Source: Nitrospirales bacterium (lineage in GTDB: Bacteria > Nitrospirota > Nitrospiria > Nitrospirales > UBA8639). Taken from it: DNA of 9,540 bases. The stretch is taken from contig JAJDBO010000218.1 of the NCBI GenBank assembly GCA_029261305.1, positions 1 to 9,540 on the forward strand, given 5' to 3'. This document shows positions 5,444 to 9,540 of this stretch, piece by piece. A model generated the notes under the pieces. That model was not told where the DNA came from. It searched no databases and saw nothing but the letters and a program-made list of their open reading frames with translations. Position 1 is the stretch's first letter. Each line of letters starts with the position of its first letter. A program made the position numbers and the translations under genes.

Positions 5444-7764
5444 CCAACGCGTTCTTGCATTATGGGTCGCGGCCCAAGAATTTCTCGCCGTCCATCCCGA
5501 CCCGGAGCACTGACAAGGCCTTCTTCTTCCATTTGTTCGATCATCCGTGCTGCCCGGGGATATCCAACCCGTAATCGCCGCTGAATTAGCGAAGCCGAGG
5601 CTTGTCCCGAGGTCAAGACCACTTCTCGAGCTTGCTCATAGACCTCGTCTCGTTCAACTTCTTCATCGAACTCCGCGACATTTTGAAAAGGGGCGTCATC
5701 ACTATAGTCCGGACCGGCCTGGGCTTTGACATATTCTACCACACGTCGGACATCCTCATCTGACACATAGGATCCATGAAGTCGAACCAGACGGCCGGTG
5801 CCCGGTGCCAGATACAACATGTCTCCCAACCCAAGAAGCGCTTCAGCTCCGTTCGCATCAAGGATAGTGCGCGAATCTGTTTTGGAAGACACTTGAAAAG
5901 CAATTCGTGCTGGAAAATTTGCTTTGATCAGTCCAGTCACCACATCGACCGAAGGCCGTTGCGTGGCGAGGATCAAATGGATACCTGAAGCTCGTGCCAT
6001 TTGGGCTAAGCGTGCGATTTTCTCTTCGATTTCTTTAGGAGCGACCATCATTAAATCTGCAAACTCATCGATGACGACAACAATGTACGGAAGCGGTTCA
6101 AGCGTCAATTCGTCATCTTGATCAGAGTTTTCAACCTGGGATGTATGAGTGGGTATCCTAGTCTCTAATTCGGCTATCTTGGCATTATATCCTTGAATAT
6201 TCCGAACACCATTCTCGGCTAACAATCGATACCGTCGTTCCATTTCTTGTAGAACCCAGCTAAGCCCACGTGCCGCGGACTTGGGGTCAGTGAGAGCAGG
6301 GCGCAACAGATGCGGAATCCCATCATACACTTGAAGCTCCAATACCTTGGGATCAATCAGCAGGAGCTTCACCTCATCAGGATGCGCCGAGAATAACAGG
6401 CTCAATAACATGCTATTGAGACCAACACTCTTGCCAGCCCCCGTCGCCCCTGCCACTAAAAGATGTGGCATGGTTTGGAGATCCGCCACAAAGGGACGAC
6501 CAAAAATATCTTTTCCCAAAGCCATGGTGAGCTTCGACCGTGATCTCGTATAGACATCGCTGGTCAGGACTTCTCGGAAGGTAACCATTTCTCTGACGGG
6601 ATTCGGGGCTTCGATCCCCACCGTCGATTTTCCAGGCAATGGAGCCACAATGCGTACGCGAGTCGCTTTGAGCGCCATCGCTAAATCATGAGCCAAATTG
6701 ACAATGCGCGCGACCTTAATCCCTGGTCCAGGCTCAAATTCATACATCGTGATCACCGGGCCCGGATGCACTTCTGTCACCTTCCCCGCAATGCCAAAAT
6801 TCTGAAAAGCTCCGGTCAGCACTCGTGATTGAGATTCTAAAATATCATCGGTCTGTTGTGATTTCGAAGTGGGAGGCGCCTCAAGAAGCGCGATGGGGTC
6901 TGGCAAGTTATAACCTTCAGACACTTTGCGATTGCCCCCCATGTGTCGCCGCACAGGTTGAAGCTCGTCTGGTTCGCTCAAGTCCAACTCTAATTCGTCC
7001 TCAAGAAAATCAGGCTCCGAGACAGGGGCGGCTTTTCGCGAGATTGATAAAGCACTTTCGCGAATGGCCAAATCCCGATTGATTTTTACCGGTTTATTGG
7101 CCTTGGGTAGCCGGATTCTTGTGGGAAAGGACAGCCAACCAAAAGACAACCGAGGCGTTCGGTCTCGAATGGATCTAAGCGCCGTAGGAATATTGCCAAA
7201 CGCCGTGGCCACGGAAAATGGAGCAATCAACAACACGGACACCAAAAGTACCGAGGCGAGTAAAATAGTCGTACCGACTTCTCCAAAGAGGGGAGTCAAC
7301 AGCGCACCACTCCATTCACCCCATGCGCCGCCGAAGATATCGGATCCAGGCATCTGTCCATGCAATTGGAAGAGAGCGCTCAAACACAGGACCAGCAAGA
7401 GCCCACCGAGTTGGCTTCGTATTTTTGTTTGAAGAGTTTCGTCTTGGAATGACCTGATCCCTTGCAAAAGAATCAAAATTGGAACAGCCAAAGCCGCCGA
7501 CCCCACAAGCCAGGCTAGGCCCGCAGCAATGGTGGCTCCCACGATGCCAACAACGTTTTGAGTAATGCCGATAGTACTAGACAGTTGATCGTTCAGGGAA
7601 CTCAGCCAGGAATAGTCATGGGCGGAGTACGACCACACGCTTAAGAAGACGAGCACACCCAATGTCAAAAGACCTATTCCGAGAATTTCCCGGCTCAGTC
7701 TCAAGGACGTGGAAGGTGGATCATTTTTGATGGATTTTCCCCTAGGCCTAGGGATTATACTCAT
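5440..7764 (-). CDS. ftsK: DNA translocase FtsK/SpoIIIE
   Basis: FtsK is the septal, ATP-driven DNA pump that clears chromosome termini during division and can activate XerCD recombination. With the ATG at 7764 it has 774 residues. The N-terminus has about four membrane helices (roughly 28-47, 70-100, 119-133, 165-186), followed by a fairly short acidic linker (about 195-305). The alpha and beta motor domains follow, with Walker A GATGAGKS (439-446), Walker B IVVVIDEFADL (561-571) and the family motif ATQRPSVDVVTG (600-611). The C-terminal gamma winged helix (about 705-765, with LIQRRLRVGYPRAARMIEQM) reads the polarity sequences on the chromosome. Length and order match a medium-sized FtsK. 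The ATG is preferred because AGGA lies 8 bases upstream. An in-frame TTG at 7800 would add 12 residues (MINLLPCARISS) and cannot be fully excluded. lolA overlaps its end. Confidence 0.95.
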   Translation of the reverse strand: MSIIPRPRGKSIKNDPPSTSLRLSREILGIGLLTLGVLVFLSVWSYSAHDYSWLSSLNDQLSSTIGITQNVVGIVGATIAAGLAWLVGSAALAVPILILLQGIRSFQDETLQTKIRSQLGGLLLVLCLSALFQLHGQMPGSDIFGGAWGEWSGALLTPLFGEVGTTILLASVLLVSVLLIAPFSVATAFGNIPTALRSIRDRTPRLSFGWLSFPTRIRLPKANKPVKINRDLAIRESALSISRKAAPVSEPDFLEDELELDLSEPDELQPVRRHMGGNRKVSEGYNLPDPIALLEAPPTSKSQQTDDILESQSRVLTGAFQNFGIAGKVTEVHPGPVITMYEFEPGPGIKVARIVNLAHDLAMALKATRVRIVAPLPGKSTVGIEAPNPVREMVTFREVLTSDVYTRSRSKLTMALGKDIFGRPFVADLQTMPHLLVAGATGAGKSVGLNSMLLSLLFSAHPDEVKLLLIDPKVLELQVYDGIPHLLRPALTDPKSAARGLSWVLQEMERRYRLLAENGVRNIQGYNAKIAELETRIPTHTSQVENSDQDDELTLEPLPYIVVVIDEFADLMMVAPKEIEEKIARLAQMARASGIHLILATQRPSVDVVTGLIKANFPARIAFQVSSKTDSRTILDANGAEALLGLGDMLYLAPGTGRLVRLHGSYVSDEDVRRVVEYVKAQAGPDYSDDAPFQNVAEFDEEVERDEVYEQAREVVLTSGQASASLIQRRLRVGYPRAARMIEQMEEEGLVSAPGRDGRREILGPRPIMQERVG

Positions 7765-7770
7765 AGAAGA

Positions 7771-7817
7771 AATCCTAGCACAGGGGAGGAGGTTAATCAA
7801 TGAAAACCCTTAGGATT
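7771..7817 (-). promoter_or_regulatory. Inverted repeat that could hide the ftsK ribosome binding site
   Basis: On the - strand AATCCTA (complement of 7811-7817) is perfectly complementary to TAGGATT (complement of 7771-7777), which contains the ftsK Shine-Dalgarno AGGA. Four more pairs (AGGG, complement of 7807-7810, with CCCT, complement of 7782-7785) extend the stem across a 4-base bulge. The loop carries CCTCCTCC, itself complementary to a Shine-Dalgarno. In RNA this would sequester the initiation region of ftsK. It is seen as base complementarity only; energy and conservation were not computed. Confidence 0.3.
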
Positions 7818-8204
7818 CGCGCATGAAAGCGTTGACGTATACTCGCGGCGCTCAATCAGTCTTCCATAAGGAACCGGATTTGGGAAGGCGGTTCCCTCGC
7901 GTACAATGCGTCAGACGAAGTAAACACCTGATTATTCGAAGACAAAAAGTATTTGGGAAAGGCCTGGCCTACCATTGCCCACATCCGTCGTTCCCGGCTT
8001 TGCGTATTGGGAACCCAGGTTGGCATTTTATTTAGCAGCGATGGGTTTGATTAATGGGTTTGTTGGAGAATTATTTTATGCAGGGTTTCCCCATGCTTGA
8101 CGAGATCCTTTTGTTTCGGAAAATGGGACCCGGCGTTCCTGGACAGTACCCCGTAAAATAATTCTTAGCCCTCAATTTGGCCTTGGGTATTTTGTGTTGG
8201 ACGC
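7801..8204. other. 404-base stretch between rsmA and ftsK, no accepted gene
   Basis: Several short frames compete and none is convincing. On the - strand, 7856-8026 encodes 56 residues starting MPTWVPNTQS and ending RFLMED, without a visible ribosome binding site. On the + strand, a strong GGGGAGGAGG (7783-7792) precedes an ATG at 7800. That ATG opens an 8-codon frame (MKTLRIRA), whose TGA overlaps the ATG of a 70-codon frame at 7823-8035. Another + frame (open from 7924, stop 8098-8100) ends in a hydrophobic stretch, but a T-rich strand gives that by chance. The ftsK promoter should lie here, yet I see no clear -35/-10 pair, and no strong hairpin with a T run after rsmA. It may be a long leader, a decayed gene, or hold a small gene. 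Confidence 0.4.
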
Positions 8205-9071
8205 TTAAGAAGTGGTATCTGGATCAACGGTAACGTTGGCCTTACCGAGAGGAATGTTTTCGACAGAGGCGTGATGGCGAATGGCGTGGGTGAGGTCGAT
8301 GAATTCTTGGACGGTGATGGTTTCAGCCCGACGTTTTGGGTCGATTCTTACAGCGCCCAGCGCGTCATGAATCATAGGCAAGGTCAACCCTTTTTCGCGA
8401 AAGGAATTCACCAAGGTTTTTCTTCGATGAGCAAAGGCTGCGCGCACGGTCTGACTGAAATCTCGATGAAATGACTCATCTTCGTTGTCCGGAGGAATCA
8501 CTGACAGCGAGACCACGGCAGAATCCACCTCAGGCCTTGGCCGAAAACACGATGGAGGGATTTTGAAAGCTAATCGCGACGTTGCACAATATTGACTCAA
8601 CACAGAGAGTGCCCCGTAGTCACGCCCCCCAGGCTTTGCTGCTAACCGCTTGGCCACTTCAAGTTGCAACATCACCACTATTCGACTGATCCGCGAACGT
8701 TGCTCGAGCAACTGAAACAGCAGCGGCGTGGAGACATAGTAGGGAAGATTTGCAACAACGACCGTTCCTTGAGGCAAGGCGTGATAGTCAAACTCCAATG
8801 CATCCCCCGTCCGCAGGTCCAAATTGGAATGCACACAGGTCTGGGATAAATAGTCCGCCAACTTTTTGTCGATTTCAACGGCAATGACTCGAGAGGCCAC
8901 CCCACATAATGGATGGGTGAGGACGCCACGCCCTGGTCCAATTTCAAATACTGTTTCGTCAGGTCGAATTGCGGCTTCGGCAAGAATTTTTCTCACCATG
9001 TTGGGATCGGTCAGAAAGTGCTGTCCAAGTCGTTTGAGTGGGGGCGGCGGGGATGGGGACGGCGTCGTCAT
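8205..9071 (-). CDS. rsmA: 16S rRNA (adenine1518-N6/adenine1519-N6)-dimethyltransferase RsmA
   Basis: RsmA (KsgA) uses S-adenosylmethionine to dimethylate two adjacent adenines in the 3' hairpin of 16S rRNA, a late step of 30S assembly. With the ATG at 9071 it has 288 residues, close to the usual size. The family's opening GQHFLTDP is at about 16-23. SAM-binding motif I is EIGPGRGVLT (43-52), the acidic end of the second strand is VEIDKKL (65-71), GDAL lies at 89-92, and the catalytic motif NLPYY at 108-112. QLEVAKRL (136-143) and PPSCFRPRPEVDSAVV (172-187) are also typical. The C-terminal helical part with AFAHRRKTL completes the fold. A TTG at 9083 would add four residues; the ATG with GGGA just upstream is preferred. 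The start is 18 bases after the stop of the upstream hypothetical gene, so they are probably cotranscribed. The name rests on sequence signatures throughout. Confidence 0.96.
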   Translation of the reverse strand: MTTPSPSPPPPLKRLGQHFLTDPNMVRKILAEAAIRPDETVFEIGPGRGVLTHPLCGVASRVIAVEIDKKLADYLSQTCVHSNLDLRTGDALEFDYHALPQGTVVVANLPYYVSTPLLFQLLEQRSRISRIVVMLQLEVAKRLAAKPGGRDYGALSVLSQYCATSRLAFKIPPSCFRPRPEVDSAVVSLSVIPPDNEDESFHRDFSQTVRAAFAHRRKTLVNSFREKGLTLPMIHDALGAVRIDPKRRAETITVQEFIDLTHAIRHHASVENIPLGKANVTVDPDTTS

Positions 9072-9089
9072 GTTCCCAACCAAGTTGGA

Positions 9090-9434
9090 TTACGAGGCAG
9101 GCGTTTCATCGGATTCCAGCGGCAGCAAACCTTTGTTCTCGACCTCAAAGATAAGATTTTTGAGTTGCCGAAGACACATCTCGATATCATCGGCGATTTC
9201 ATCGTACATATCTCCGCCAGCATAGGCAGTATCAATCCAATCCAGTTGAAGGCGTTGCCCATAGGTGGGACCCAGCTTTTCTGTCACGGCACCAATCACA
9301 AAGATTTTCCATTTATGGAATCGCTCTTTCGCCATGATGGCATTCGTGGTTTCGAGCGCATACGGTTGTATGATTTCCAAATCCGATTTCTGTTTTTTGA
9401 GAAATTCTAAGGCGGCCTCTTTGCGATCACTCAT
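9090..9434 (-). CDS. Small hypothetical protein upstream of rsmA
   Basis: I do not recognise the family. The 114-residue product is soluble-looking, with no signal peptide or membrane helix. It is acidic at the C-terminus and mostly helical by eye: charged helices at about 2-20 and 26-41, a mixed hydrophobic segment KWKIFVIGAV (41-50), then GPTYGQRLQLDWIDTAYAGGD (55-75), and a final amphipathic helix (77-101) before a polar tail. It has one cysteine (C87), so no metal-binding cluster is evident. The ATG at 9432-9434 begins 6 bases after the stop of the preceding frame. AAGGGAA lies 12 or more bases upstream, a rather long spacing. Tight spacing on both sides places it in an operon with rsmA, but a link to rRNA methylation is not shown by the sequence. 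Confidence 0.75.
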   Translation of the reverse strand: MSDRKEAALEFLKKQKSDLEIIQPYALETTNAIMAKERFHKWKIFVIGAVTEKLGPTYGQRLQLDWIDTAYAGGDMYDEIADDIEMCLRQLKNLIFEVENKGLLPLESDETPAS

Positions 9435-9440
9435 GAGTTG

Positions 9441-9540
9441 TCATTTCCCTTCCCAAAAATTTTGCTCCCTCAACCCTTCGGCTGGGAAATATCTCAATGC
9501 CTTGGCGTTAGTGCTAATGTAGGTCAAGATGTCGGCGGCA
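9441..9540 (-). CDS. 3' end of an unidentified gene running off the right edge
   Basis: The - strand is open from the edge of the window to a TGA at 9441-9443, giving the last 32 residues of a protein (starting AADILTYISTNAK, ending EQNFWEGK). Its stop lies 6 bases before the ATG of the next gene, as expected in an operon, and the residue mix is protein-like. The segment ADILTYIST resembles the C-terminal helix of small c-type cytochromes, but without the haem motif in view this is only a hint. A frame of 33 codons can be open by chance, so confidence is moderate. Confidence 0.5.
   Translation of the reverse strand, partial: AADILTYISTNAKALRYFPAEGLREQNFWEGK

Noticed and set aside
7064..7432. 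122-codon + strand frame opposite the ftsK N-terminal half
   Set aside because: Antisense to the membrane and linker region of a well-supported gene.
7765..7800. TTG start for ftsK giving 12 extra residues
   Set aside because: The ATG at 7764 has a better-spaced ribosome binding site and a more typical start codon; kept as a possible alternative only.
7924..8100. + strand frame ending in a membrane-like segment
   Set aside because: No start codon with a ribosome binding site; T-rich DNA codes for hydrophobic residues by chance.
8913..9410. 165-codon + strand frame opposite rsmA and the upstream hypothetical
   Set aside because: It runs antisense across two genes, one of them rsmA with complete motifs, so it is a shadow.
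1..9540. CRISPR array, insertion sequence, tRNA, rRNA, phage or toxin-antitoxin module
   Set aside because: No regularly spaced repeats, transposase or integrase motifs, tRNA-like cloverleaf or rRNA sequence were seen on reading both strands.

Overview
The window reads as ordinary chromosomal DNA of a Gram-negative bacterium of moderate GC (roughly 50% by eye). An outer membrane is implied by LolA, and motility or another chemosensory behaviour by a chemoreceptor. Gene content, protein style and order (rsmA, ftsK, lolA, a receiver protein, a secreted hypothetical, a HAD phosphatase) would fit a member of the Nitrospirota such as Nitrospira. That placement is an impression from the sequence and not a computed result. 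There is no tRNA, rRNA, CRISPR array, insertion sequence, phage gene or attachment site that I can see.

Layout. Only the first gene, rpmB (ribosomal protein L28), is on the + strand. Every other gene I accept is on the - strand. Reading leftward from the right edge: the 3' end of an unidentified gene (9441-9540), a small conserved-looking hypothetical (9090-9434) and rsmA form one tight cluster. After about 440 bases without a convincing gene come ftsK and lolA, which overlap by 4 bases. After a short gap with a plausible promoter comes a receiver-domain protein with a C-terminal membrane anchor, then a secreted hypothetical protein, then a Gph-like HAD phosphatase whose GTG start overlaps the preceding stop. 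A 420-base gap leads to a chemoreceptor with almost no periplasmic domain. A second gap leads to a Tat-exported methionine sulfoxide reductase B, which converges on rpmB. An intrinsic terminator for msrB lies between them and is partly built from the last codons of rpmB.

How the genes fit together. The right two-thirds is envelope, division and ribosome housekeeping: RsmA matures 16S rRNA, FtsK pumps DNA at the septum, and LolA carries lipoproteins across the periplasm. The receiver-anchor protein and the chemoreceptor are signalling parts with no kinase in the window. MsrB with a Tat signal would repair oxidised methionines in the periplasm.

The most unusual items are the membrane-anchored single-domain response regulator, the terminator embedded in the rpmB 3' end, the loop-less chemoreceptor, and the 400-base stretch upstream of ftsK with conflicting small frames and a possible hairpin over the ftsK ribosome binding site. 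I do not see evidence for a dramatic new multi-gene system.
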